NCBI GenBank assembly: GCA_030272155.1
Contig: CP126191.1
Coordinates: 9,136,501 to 9,200,500, forward strand
Source: Tetradesmus obliquus
Taxonomy: Eukaryota; Chlorophyta; Chlorophyceae; Sphaeropleales; Scenedesmaceae
Direction of reading: 5' to 3'
DNA length: 64,000 nt
Both the position numbers and the translations under genes were made by a program. The notes under the pieces were generated by a model. It was not told where the DNA came from. It saw only the letters and a program-made list of their open reading frames with translations, and did no database searches. Below are positions 1 through 14,524 of this stretch, piece after piece; position 1 is the stretch's first letter; each line of letters starts with the position of its first letter.

Positions 1-1
1 G

Positions 2-1290
2 AGCCAGCAGCAGCAGCAGTCAGAGCAGGAGCAGGAGCAGGAGGATACAGCCGTTTATGCCGCTGCGTGCCAGTATGATCCAAGCGTTGTTAGGCAAGCT
101 GGGCAACCTGCTGCTGCTACTGCTGCTGCACCATACAACCCCTGGGCAGCAATGTGGGAGCAGTACACAGCAGCTGGGGCGGCAGCACCCTCTGCCGCTT
201 TTACAGCAGCAGGTGCAGCAGCTGATGAAGGCAGCGGCCTGCTCTCAGCAGGATGCTTTTACAGCAACGTCTCTGCTGAGGCTGCTGCTGCTGCTGCTGG
301 CAGCTTAACCAGCAGCAACTGCTGTGACCCGCTGTGCAGCTGGCAGACTGAGGAGTCGGTGCTCAGCAAGATAGAGGAGGAGCAGCAGCGGGTGGCGCGG
401 CTCAGGCTGCTCATGCAAAAGGTAACAGCACGCTTTACATGTCTTGTCAGCCTGCACTAGATCCTGCACCCGCGATGCAAACACCATGATGCCTCCATCT
501 GCCATCAGATGAAAAGCAGAAACTGGTGTGGCTGGTGCCACTTTGTGCGTCAGAAACATTATGTATTCAACCTTCCAGACATCCCAGCGCCAGCTGGCAT
601 GCTGCCTCACTGCTGCTGCTGTCGCCGCCGTGTGCAGGAGTACTTTCTGACCGCTGCAGCTGGCTGCTACGTCACTGGGTGCCTCACAGTGGTGGGTTAC
701 TGCATTATCATGAGCTGCAGTAAACGACATTGCAGTGAAGCACATTGCAACATAATGCGTACTCACATGGCTAGATGGTGCATGACATGACACAGCAAGT
801 CTGGCCTGGCTTGTGTGGCAGCGCTGTAGCTCACTTTCAATTTGAAAGTTTCAAAGCAGTCTGCTGGCAGCTCAGCGCTATGCGACCATCCCAGTTGAGG
901 CAGATGTTTGAGTTTGGGGCAGCGGCTGGCGCTAGTGCCGCAACAGCAAAGGCCACCACGCCAGCGCCGCCGCCCTGCCTGTAGTGACATGCTGCGGCAG
1001 TGCACTGCACGGCTGATGCGTGCTTGCGCTATTGCATGCATGCATGCTGCAGGCTGATGTAAGACTGGCCTCACCAACTGCGTTGCATTGACTTTTGACA
1101 CTTTGCGTCTCTTCTGTGTTTGACTGCCTTGGTCTGCCACCTGCAGGAGCAGCTGGGCCGGCTTGCAGCGCTCAGCTGGCCCTACCCACCCCACATGGCC
1201 ACATGTGGTAGGATGATCGAGCAGCAGCTGCAGCAGCAGCAGCCCTGGAAGCACGCGCAGCAGCAGGACTGGCCCACTGAAGACATATGA
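2..1290 (+). CDS. 3' end of an unrecognised Gln/Ala-rich protein
   Basis: Two exons can be read: 2-421, open from the window edge, and 1147-1290, joined in phase 0 (AAG|GTAACA to CTGCAG|GAG) and ending in TGA. The visible part starts with a Gln/Glu run, then a low-complexity Ala/Gly stretch containing a PYNPW motif, then a charged, helix-prone segment (EESVLSKIEEEQQRVARLRL) that continues smoothly across the splice into EQLGRLAAL, and a Gln-rich tail ending PTEDI. That smooth continuation, not homology, supports the splice. The N-terminus lies outside the window and I recognise no family. The 725-bp intron could hide a further small exon. Confidence 0.5.
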
Positions 1291-1416
1291 TCGCTTGCAA
1301 CAGTAGCCTACTGAGTGGCATGTGGTCTACGCTCCTATTGGAGGGTTCAACCCTAGTAGGGGCTGCTGGTGCCACTGGTTGCACTGGCAGTACTGCAAGT
1401 TATGCACCGCACGGGG

Positions 1417-1421
1417 TGTAA
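1417..1421 (+). terminator. TGTAA polyadenylation signal, first gene
   Basis: TGTAA lies 127 nt after the stop codon at 1290. It is the pentamer green algae use in place of AATAAA. The role is inferred from motif and position only. Confidence 0.4.
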
Positions 1422-2456
1422 GAAGGACATAGCCGCTGTGCAAAGCTTTTGGCAGTGGCACTGCCACTGCCCCTGGCAGCGGGCGTCGCACAACCAACAT
1501 TGATGCACACTCCTGCTGCTGCTGGTCTGTATGTGGTGCTGGCACCCAATGAAGCTGCTGTGCGCGGTTCTGTGGATAGAGCACTCCTCCGGGTAATGCT
1601 GCACATGTGCACAATTTTGGTCATGCTTGGTGTCTGCGTTGGAGATTGTACAGCTGCAGGAGCACGCACACTGGCAGCTCAGTGCAGCCTCTGTAAGGGG
1701 CTTTAGCGAGTAGCCATTGGATAGTTCAATGCAACCATTGCAGGCTGCCCTGACTATACAGTTGTTGATCATTGTTGATATTAGAAATCTGGTGTTTTCT
1801 TTCTTCTGTCTTTGCAGAGCTGCGCAAGGCTTTGCGTCTGTTTGTTGATTTGTGCTTTACTTGATCATCTGATGACACGGTCTCAGCAACACAACGCCAG
1901 CATCAAGCAGCAGCGCACATGAACTGCGGAGGTTATAAAATGACGAATTCTAGACAAAGCCAGGATACCGAAGTACGCTGGTCATGCACAGCTGCGCACC
2001 TTCAAGCAATGCTGAGCCAGAAGACCCCCGCCAAAGTCTCCTGGCACTCCAATAATAGTCTTCTTGTAAGCCATACCTTGTCATCGGCATCGGCAACCGC
2101 GCCCCGTACGGAGCGGAAACTACGACTATCCTGGCACTCCAAGTGGGGTTGTATGTTGAACTTCACAGTGGGCGCACGTGTAGCAAACTTCTTACTTCAT
2201 AGCAAGGAATGAATCGGCTGGTAAAATTCTGATGCTGACCAAGGCGCAACGCAGCCCTCAGCGGCACCCGCCCCGTCAGTGATGTAAATGAAGAAGATAC
2301 AAGGAGGGGCATGGTGCGCAAACAGAGCTGCTTCACGGGTAAACCTCTGGCTTCGCTTCTGCAGCAGCGTGCAAGTATGTCCTACGCCCATTTTGACGCC
2401 AATTTCGGTCTTACGCTTCCATGCAAACTGTTCTTCTTTTCGCAGCAGGCTGTTTG

Positions 2457-2461
2457 TTACA
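2457..2461 (-). terminator. TGTAA polyadenylation signal, DRP5A
   Basis: TGTAA is read on the - strand, about 335 nt past the DRP5A stop. The spacing is reasonable for an algal 3' UTR. The assignment is by position only. Confidence 0.4.
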
Positions 2462-2794
2462 CCTGCCACTCTTGATGCATGGTGACTGTCAGACAAAGGT
2501 GCCAAACACAGCCTGTATAAGCGGTTCACAAACACAGAACCAATCAATATGCGTTGCCTCCTTCACTGCAACATGTGCTTGCAACGCAGAGCCCCGAGCG
2601 CAGCATGCTGAGTGGTTGCAAACGGCATGCCAAGCCCCCCTGATTGCAGTGGCCACACTGCCACGGGACCTTGCAAGCTGCAACAGGCTTGCTGTCAGTC
2701 CAGTGCATCACCTGTTGCGTCCCTCTCTCGGCAGTGTACCCCATTTGCGCATGACAGCAGAAGTTGAAGAAATGGTGCAGAGCAGGAGATGCTC

Positions 2795-5700
2795 TCACAG
2801 CGCGCGTGCAATCTCCTGGAACTCTGCCTTGCATTTGAGCAGGCCCTCGCAGCGCCGCTGCAGGCTGTCGCGCTTGCCCTGCAGTGCCTTGATCGCGCCA
2901 GCAGCTGCAGCAGAACAGGCAGCGGCAGGCACGGACGGTGCATGTAAAAGAAGGGATATACGCCATCAGGCAGGGGCCCCGTTCAGCACCAAAGCAGAGC
3001 ACAGCCACTGCATGGACATCCACATCACCAATGCAGACTCACCCCGGCATGCTGTGCATCAACTCAAAATCACACACAAAAGGGCTGGTGGGTGGTTCAG
3101 CACACTCACCAGAGAACAGCGTCAGGAAGTCTGCATCCGCCTTTGCAAACAGCTCCAGCGCCACCTCTGTCGCCATGCTGCCAGCCTCCACTGGGTCCAG
3201 GAAGGCTGCCTTCAGCGTGGTGGGGGCAGCCTGGCAGGCCACCGCCTGCCGGATGCGCCCAAACAGCCGCTCCGCATAAGTGATTACGTCGCCGTAGGTG
3301 CCCCGGCCCTCATACAGCGCGCCTGCAGCGGCAGCAGCAGCAGCAGCAGCGGGTAGCGTTATGCGCAGTCAGAGAGAGGGCTGTGGAACTGAGCAGTGTA
3401 ACGGCTGACAAAGGTGGTCGTTAGGAGGTGTCTAACAACACAAGGGCACCTGCACGACACGTTATGGCAATGAGCACGGCTGCATGAAGCATGCGGCTAC
3501 ATGCGAATATGTGCAGCTGTAATACAGCAGTCACACTCGTGCTGTGGCAGCATCGTAGGCAGTGCACTCAGCTGCGCCTTGCTGCACTCACTGCTGCCGG
3601 AGTCGTCCATGCGCTGGCTCTTGGCCATGCGGCCCTTGCTGGGTGTGGTGTCTGACACATGGCGGCCTGGCCCTCCTGCCTTCTTGGCCAGTGCCGCCTG
3701 CTGCGCTGCCAGCACCTCTGGCGAGGGCGTCTCAGGCACCGTCATCTGGATGGGCCGGTAGGGCGTGCGGTGCGGCATCAGCACCTGCACCAGCGCCCCA
3801 ACAACAAAAGGGTGGTTCAGGACGCACATGCTGTACATAACCAGCAACACCAGCGAGGTGTGCCTGCCAGGTGGTGATGCTGCAGAGCTTTGTGTAGGTT
3901 TGAGCGTTATCTGCGCTGGCAAGCTGCCTGTGATTGAGGAGCTGTGCATTGACAAGGCGCATGAACTACAGCAAGCATCAGGCCAGCACATCCGACAGCA
4001 TGCTGCCACATCCCAGCCATCAGCAACAAGTGCTCTCACCTGCGCCGCCTGCTGGTCCTCTGCCTCCTCAGGTGGCATGTTCTCAGTTTCATCAGCTGCT
4101 GCAGCCGCCCTGCGCGACACGTGCTGCTGCTGCTGGCCGTACACCACGTCTGGCATGGCAGCCATCATGCTCAGCGCAAACTCGCTGGTGGCTGTGTCCA
4201 GGTGGTGCTGCAGCAGGCTGCGCGCCTGTGCCTCCAGCTTGGCCACGAAGTTGATGTGCGCTGAGCGCAGCGCTGCGTGGAAGGCCACATACGGCTGCAG
4301 CGCCTCCTTGGCAGGGCCTGGAGCAAGGCAGCATGAGCAGCATGTCGGAAGATAACGTGAGTGGCATTTTGTTGAATCAATGTTATAGCTCTGTTGATAC
4401 CCAGGAGGGCGGTTCCGCATCAAACTCCGCGGTACGATCCGCCCTATACACATGTATATACATAGGGTACTCCATCTCTAGCTTCACCTTGCCGCATGGC
4501 CTTGTCTGCTGCAATGTCCAGCGCCTTGCGCAGCACAAAGCCCAGCCGGCTGACAGCAGCGTCCAGCAGCGGCCCCAGCAGCTCCCGTGCTGTCTGGCGC
4601 GCGATGTCCTCTGCTGCGCGCGCTGCACCGCCCAGGTGGTTCTTGCCCTTGTACGCCAGCAGCACGTTTGCCACGCGGTCACGTGCCACAGCAGCTGCGA
4701 GATTGCAGGGTAGCACATACAGGGTTGGCAGGTAGCCAGAATGTGCTAAGCTCCGCCCATCGCAAGCACACTTTGTTACACATGCTCACGCAAGTACACT
4801 GGCCAGTAGCATAGACCTGACAGCGCAGAGCAGCTCGTGACCAATCAAATGCATAGCAGGCTGCCACGCACCTGACGGGAACGCCAGCATGTTTGCGGCC
4901 ACCTGGAACTCGTTCAGGCAGCGCTCGAAGGCTGCACCACCAAAGAGGCGCAGCCCAGCATTGGGTGGCTTCACAGCCTCGAGGCAGCCAGGCCACTGCA
5001 AACAACAAGGCATCCACGTGGCATGTGTGGAAGTTGGCAGAGAAGTGGTGCTGTTGCATTTTGATGTGTGCCTTTAGTTGCTCAGCAGTGCTCCAGCTTA
5101 CAACGGCGCACACCAAAGCCAGCCTGCTTTTGCACGCAAAACTGGGGAGCATAGCACTGCAATCAACCTGGTTGTACATGTGCAGGCCCCACCTGCACAT
5201 TTGACGCTGAGCGCTCCTCCTCTGATGTCATGCCATGCGCTGCTGGGTCTGGGTCAGAGCAGCCAGCCAGCACCTCCTGCACTGCCATTGCGGTGGCAGC
5301 TGCATGCTGCATGCCTGCGAGTAACGAGGTGCAGATATTCAGCAACGCATACCAGCGACTCACTAACGGTACCGCAGTGCAACAAGATGTGGTTGCCTTG
5401 TTGGGCGCAAGATCTGGCAATTGCCTGTCCTCGCGTACACACGCATGCTTGCAATATTTGCACAAACTTCTGCGGAGCAGACTGCCTCACCTGCTCGGCG
5501 CAGCGCTGCCACGTCCTTGCATGCCTGCAGGCGGCCGTCTGCTGCAAGCAGCTCCTTGGCCAGCGCCTCGCAGCGCTCCTGAAGCAGCGCCAGCGTGGCA
5601 GGGGCTGCTTCACGGTACCGACGCGCCAGCTCATCCTCTAGGAACCTGGAAAAGGGTTCATAGAGCGACAGACAGCAATGGCTTGCAACACAGACGCCGC

Positions 5701-8110
5701 AATCAGCCATGTACAACTTTGCAGCTGGCGCCGACAATGATGGCATGGCGCAAGAATAGAGTCGGACGCCAACACGCCTGCTTCACAGCAGCAGCAGCAG
5801 CAGCAGCAGGCTCACCGCTTGAGGTTGCCGAAGCCGATGCGTGGGCCATGTCGCTCCTCATCGAAGCCGCCCTTGATGCTGCTGCGCATGTAGTCCAGGA
5901 TGGACTTGTCCACCTCCCCCAGCTGCTGCCGCCACTCAGTGCTGCTCTGGATGTTGCGGTCCTGTTGCAATAGCAGCCATATTCAGTTATGTGCATGTGT
6001 CAGACGCTGGAAAGTGTCAGTACGGATGCTGGATGTACACGGCTCCTGGTCACTGGCAACGTTGCATCCGTGCAATGGCAGCTCCTATCACATGCCAACA
6101 GGCACATGACGCTGCGCAGTCAAGCTGCCCCCGTGCTCGTACCTTTGGCAGGGCAATAAAGAAGGGCTTCACGTTGCTGGGCAGGTAGCCAGTTGCGCTC
6201 AGGTACTTGTCCACCTCCCAGCGCTCAGTGAACTCCTTCAGCCTGCACAAGCACAAAGCACAGCAGTCTGGGCAAGCTGCTGCTACTGGAGCTGGTCTTC
6301 AAACAGTTGACTGATGTGCAGCACACAACAGCATTGGTCGTCTGAACATGTGCTGTGCTTGCCAAGGTTACGGATCTGCCTGCAACTTTTCAACGTACCT
6401 GTTGTCGAACTTGCTGGTGACAATCACCTGCAAGCAGCAACAGCAAAGCCCTCAGCAATTGTGAGTAGCATGCTATGATTCATATGACTACAAGTGTATT
6501 TACAGCAAGCGCAGCATAACCACGGACACCACATGCCTAAAGTTTGCTATCGGGCGCTGCCTTCTGTGCAGCGCAGCTGTACCCCTGCCTGGACGCACCG
6601 TGCGCTGGAACTGTGGGTCCAGCTCCTGTATCTCCTTCAGCCACAAAGAGCTGGCCCACTCCACACTGCTTTGCTGGAGGAAGAGAATCAGCCTGCAGCA
6701 GCAGAAGATGATGCAGAATATGCGTTAGATGTGCGGCGTGCCACAACTTTGATCTGAGCAAGTACATGCAAGTCAACAAGTGAGCTCCATGTGTGCAACT
6801 GTGCAAGTATTCGCCAGCTTGGTCACACCAGCACAGCCTCTGGCAGACACATCTTCATACAAAACACGCTGCTGGCTGCTTTCAATCAGCCACGCTGCGT
6901 GCACCTGTGTGGTGGTGCTGCCAGCTGCTTGACCATGTTCTTGATCTCATCTGGTGTGTTGTCAGGCTCTCCATTCCTGGCCTGCAGGACCAAGATGTAG
7001 GGGCAAACTGTTGTCAAGTTTGCCAGAAAGCGCTCTGCATGATGACATATCAACTAGCTGCATTGTGAGGTAAGAACAGCAGCTGTGATATGCGCACCTT
7101 CAGGATGAAGCCAGGGGTGTCTATGATGGTAAGGTTGGGGCAGTGGCGGTACCTGCCAACAGTTGAACCAACAGACAACATCAGTCACGTGAGCCAACAC
7201 AGAAGCAACATCAGGTTGGCCATCAACAGAACTCTGCTGTTGTTTTTACCATGACTGGTGCTGCATCAATGGTACACGTGTTGAGCTGTACTGCATCGTG
7301 CGAACGAACACAGCCGCTTACTCTGCGCGCATGACAATGGGCTTGCTTGACACAGACACATTGCCCAGCTGCTTCAGGTGGTCCTGCGTGCGCTTCAGGA
7401 TCGCGTCCGCAATGGCTGTTTCCGGAACAATAGGCGGCCCATACTCCTCAGAGTCCTCATCCTGCAGCCTGCAGCGTGGCTCTAGGGCTGCTGGGTCGTG
7501 CACCATCTGCACGATCAGCGGCCTGCAGGTCGCAAGCAACGGTGGTTGTGGTTGGTCATGGTGTGGTGTCGCAAGGCGCAAGCTGGTGTAGTATAAATGG
7601 AAGCATTGGCTAGCTGCGTGCATCGCTCCTGCTTTGCTGCATGCATAGATTAAACATCTGGAAGAGCCGCTGCTGCCGTGGGTCAGCCAGGTGCAGCAGT
7701 ATGCACACGCCACACATGCTGTGCGTTGTGTCTCTCCAACTGAGCAGCTGGCCAAACAGCCAGCATCAGCCTCACCGCCTGGTTCCCATTTCGCTCTGTA
7801 CCAGCTGGAACTTGAACTGCAGGTCAGAAGCACGTAGCATGTTTGTAGCCTGTTGCGTCATGCACACTGCTTGTCATGTTCACCACTGTGCTTGCAGGCT
7901 GCGCACCCCAAGGAAAGCTTCCATCAGCGAGCTCTTTCCATCTGACTGGCCTCCTATTGCCACAATCTCGGGGATTGGCAGGTTGCAAGAGTCGCCAAAA
8001 GCAACCGCTGCTGCCTGCAACCTGCTGTACGCCTCATAGCGCAGCTGGTTCGCCTCAAACAAGTCTGTCTGCTGGTGCTGCTTGCCAGCAGCAGACGAAG
8101 GGGTCGCCAT
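2795..8110 (-). CDS. DRP5A: Dynamin-related protein DRP5A (cytokinesis dynamin), complete
   Basis: Seventeen exons keep frame from ATG (8110) to TGA and give 782 aa, against about 817 in Arabidopsis DRP5A. Exons: 8110-7907, 7816-7776, 7522-7322, 7152-7098, 6981-6905, 6692-6599, 6427-6399, 6242-6143, 5961-5816, 5645-5491, 5314-5193, 4995-4872, 4694-4488, 4317-4040, 3784-3592, 3322-3110, 2904-2795. The GTPase motifs are present: P-loop GGQSDGKSS (53-61, with the Asp typical of plant DRP5), switch Thr80 in MGTRRP, DTPG (160-163) and TSKFD (228-232). The stalk matches DRP5A in RYREAAPATLALLQERC and LRLFGGAAFERCLNEF. The tail keeps ENMPPE and TVPETPSP. The chloroplast-division paralogue ARC5/DRP5B is a poorer match at the P-loop and tail. 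In plants this class acts at the division plane during cytokinesis; the same role here is inferred. Confidence 0.93.
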
Positions 8111-8814
8111 TCGTTTGATTGACTGCTTCAACGGTATGTATGCCAGTTGCTGGGGCGAGTTTCAGCAGGATGAGGCGTGCTGCTGTGGGTTGTGGAAAAC
8201 GCTCGCTTTCTCGCTCGTCCGCAGCAGGCTTTCAAGTGCAGCAAAAGAACCAACTAATGTTGCATCCAAATGAGCTACAGCACGCACTGACCCGCGCCAT
8301 CATCATCAAACAGCTGTGCTTTGAACATTGTCATCTGTCACATGACAGTTGCGGGCCCCAACGCGCCGGCTTCATCTGTAGCACCACCGCTATCACTTCT
8401 ACCTTTTCAGAGCTGCACGCCTTCATGCACAACGGCAGGCTTCGCCCTGCTTACTACTTTCCTTACCTGGTCCCTGCTTGAGTGTCGGCCGGCAGCTGTT
8501 GTGGCTGTGCCGCTCGCAGGTGGGTGGAAGAGAAGTGGAAAGTTTGCTTGGCGGATATGCAGGCTGTCGCCGTGCTTGTGCTTGGCCGTCGACTCTAGGC
8601 GGCCTCTGAGGCAGCAGGCATCAGCCCGCTGCTTATTTGTGCGTGCTTGATATTCAATCAGCGGGGGCGATTGCTTTGCATGTTTGACCGGTCAGGGTGA
8701 GCGCTGGTGCTGCTAACCCTAGCCTGGCCCTGGCTGCTGCTGCTGCTGCCTCTTCATCAGCTTTCTCACGTGGCTTTGTGTTGGCACGTTTGCAGGACCA
8801 TTTCAAACCTCACC
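8111..8814. promoter_or_regulatory. Divergent promoter between DRP5A and the RH5-like helicase
   Basis: The start codons of two head-to-head genes are 704 bp apart (ATG at 8110 on -, 8815 on +), so both promoters and 5' UTRs must share this segment unless there are leader introns. I see no clear TATA box. CAATCA occurs near 8657, inside an otherwise GC-rich block. The promoter role follows from layout only. Confidence 0.5.
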
Positions 8815-12119
<3,305 letters not shown>

Positions 12120-12668
12120 ATCGTTACAAGCGCGATTCCTGCTTGTCATCCTGATTGATGGGAAAGGCATGCTGGGGTTGCTGTGTTTGTAGTTGCAGGG
12201 TGTGGCAGGCGAGTGTTGCATGTCGGCGCATTGTATGTTACGTGTACAGATGACCGGCTTGGCCAGGCTGTTGGATATTGCGTGCTGCAACATGCACTGC
12301 GCTTGCAGCTGGATTGCTGGAGGGCTTCTATGCTCTGTAGCACAGCAACAGGACAAACAGAGCCTGTGTGCTGCATTTGGCCGCTGCTTGGGAATGCTTC
12401 ACTTCTGCACCTGCAGTTACACCGTTCTCTTGTACATACTTGGTTGTTGTTGCTGGTTTGGCCAGCTGTTGATGCTGCTCGTTTGGTTTTCTGCTCGGCT
12501 CTTTGTGACTTTGTCACCTGTTTGCTGGCGTCTTCTCTTTCGTTGGCTTGGCTGCTGCTCTGTCCTGCCTCGTGAGCAGCAGCTGCATGGGCATGCCACT
12601 GTACTATGCTTGTGTGTCGCTGTCTTCGACAGCTCACTCGTGTCTGTGTGTTTCATGGCGCAAGCTTG

Positions 12669-12673
12669 TGTAA
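12669..12673 (+). terminator. TGTAA polyadenylation signal, RH5-like gene
   Basis: First TGTAA downstream of the RH5-like stop, about 550 nt away. Assigned by motif and position. Confidence 0.4.
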
Positions 12674-12743
12674 CTGGTTCTGTCAAAGGTGATACCTGTC
12701 CCAGATCTTGGACTGACTTTAGAGTCAGCAGACATCAAGTAGC

Positions 12744-12748
12744 TTACA
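12744..12748 (-). terminator. TGTAA polyadenylation signal on the - strand, CAP gene
   Basis: TGTAA on the - strand, 1.78 kb past the CAP stop and only 71 bp from the opposing + strand signal. It would imply a long CAP 3' UTR; an unseen signal variant nearer the stop is possible. Confidence 0.3.
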
Positions 12749-14524
12749 ATACGGGGAACCTTGGCAACACCATGCTTAGCAGATACCAGCACTCCATACG
12801 ATGCCACGTGCAACCTGTTCAGACAAACAAAAGTCGTACAGCAAGGTGCCGACACCACCAACAGACGCCGGCAGCACCAATCAACCCGAACTTCATGCAT
12901 TGAATGCTCAGCATCATCAGTGCTCAGCAGGCCGGTGCTACACGCATCTGAATTGCGTATGAGTACGAGTTACGTATGATAACAAACAGTTGGTCCAGGT
13001 CAGCCTGCTGCAGCGCTGCAACTTTTCATCATGAAGTTCTGCAGTAGTACTGCAAAGTGAGCTGCCAATAAAGCAGGTGCCAGGCCTTCCATCATGGAAG
13101 CCATTATGGCTGGCGGCCAACCGCCTCAGCAGCACCGGCGGTATCTTGCTGCAGGGCACCACTGGTCGGCGCCGGCTGCGCACAACATTGATACATGGCA
13201 AGAGTGCACCCGATGCAAGCATATGTGATGGATGTCCGCAGCACTGGCACTGGCACCTACAGAAACATGCTGCCAGCAGTGGCAACTGCAGGTACTCCAA
13301 ATTGAACATGGTCATGGTGTTGGCGACAAGGGAACATGCGCCCTCAGACACAAGATTCTAGATGCCAGAGCACACCAGCATGCAGGACCGCTGCCGCAAT
13401 GCGAGACTTCAGCAGCGCTGACATGAGGGCACAAAGTAGCACATATAGCCGCCGCAGGAACGTGACTAGATGCGAGGGAGGCAGTTGTAACAGCATATGC
13501 ATACATATGATATCAGCCGTGGCCAGATGTAGTAACCTGGGGATATGCAAGCCTCGTGCAGAGGCAACAGCCAGAGATCAAATATCCTAGTACGGTCAGC
13601 AAACAACAAAGAGCCTGCATGAACGAGCCTGCAGTATGCATGCGCTGCTGCACTGCATTGATACAAGGATCACACGGTACCGCGTAGTACTATCTTCAGC
13701 ACACCACCCACAAAGGCGCTTGTCAAGCAAAGTACATGTACTTGGTGTACACCAGTAGAAGCCTCAAGAATTGCTGTGTGGTGGCAGTGTGTGCCCATAG
13801 AAGAGGAACATGCAGCAAGCTGTTAGTGGCATGACGATGCTTGCAGAGGCAACAGCAGCATGCGGTGAGAACATGCCATGCAGCATGCGGTGGACCATCA
13901 GAGGAACATATTGTAACAAAATTAAATATGCCAGGGGCGACACAGGACTGGCATTGCCATACTCAGGCAGTTGTACACAGGAGATCGCAGAGTACTGCCG
14001 CATTGGGCCGCACAACTAGAATGATGCCTAAGCCATCAACATCCTTGGTGGTAACCAGGACCAAAATCTGAGCAAAACACAAGCACGCAGAAAGCACGGA
14101 AGGCAAGCGGACCCAAGCAGCGTCGCCTGCACAACATTCAGAATGAAGCATGGAATGCCATTGAAACATCTAGTGACGAAACTCCTGGGCACAAGCCCGT
14201 CTAGCATCCGAATCCGGTGCACAAACCATCAGAGTTGCTGCTGAAGAGGCGTGGGGTCCCTTGGTGCACATTCCTAAGTGGCCCCTGGCAAGTTTCGTTG
14301 TATATGCACCCAACACAATACATCAATCAACTGCGGTGCTGTACATAGATGTGCGCAACTAAATCCAGCTGCTAGTGCAGCAACAGCAGTTTGAATGATA
14401 CTAGTCAAGACCACGCTGCCAGACATGGCACGCGCCATTATGGCTCATATACTGTTATCAAAGCAGCCAGGCATGACGCCTTATGGTGCTAAGTTTGCGG
14501 CTGCGGCAGTGACAGCTGTCACTT

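Larger units (their letters stand above)
1291..2794. other. Tail-to-tail intergenic region (3' UTRs)
   Basis: This lies between the 3' end of the first gene (+) and the 3' end of DRP5A (-), and probably consists mostly of their 3' UTRs. Open frames such as 1919-2212 (+) show no recognisable domain and no splice-supported extension. The phrase CCTGGCACTCCAA occurs twice, near 2040 and near 2130. I see no convincing gene. Confidence 0.5.
12120..14524. other. Convergent intergenic region, long 3' UTRs
   Basis: RH5 (+) and the CAP gene (-) converge here, and opposing TGTAA signals near 12.7 kb suggest where the transcripts end. The RH5 3' UTR would then be about 550 nt and the CAP 3' UTR about 1.8 kb. 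Open frames such as 12193-12903 (+, 236 codons) and 13351-12938 (-) have no domain, no phase-compatible splicing and Cys/His-rich translations typical of non-coding CAG/TGC-rich DNA. I see no gene. Confidence 0.45.

Noticed and set aside
12193..12903. 236-codon + strand open frame after the RH5 gene
   Set aside because: Cys/Leu-rich translation with no domain, located in the likely 3' UTR, no splice logic and no start context.
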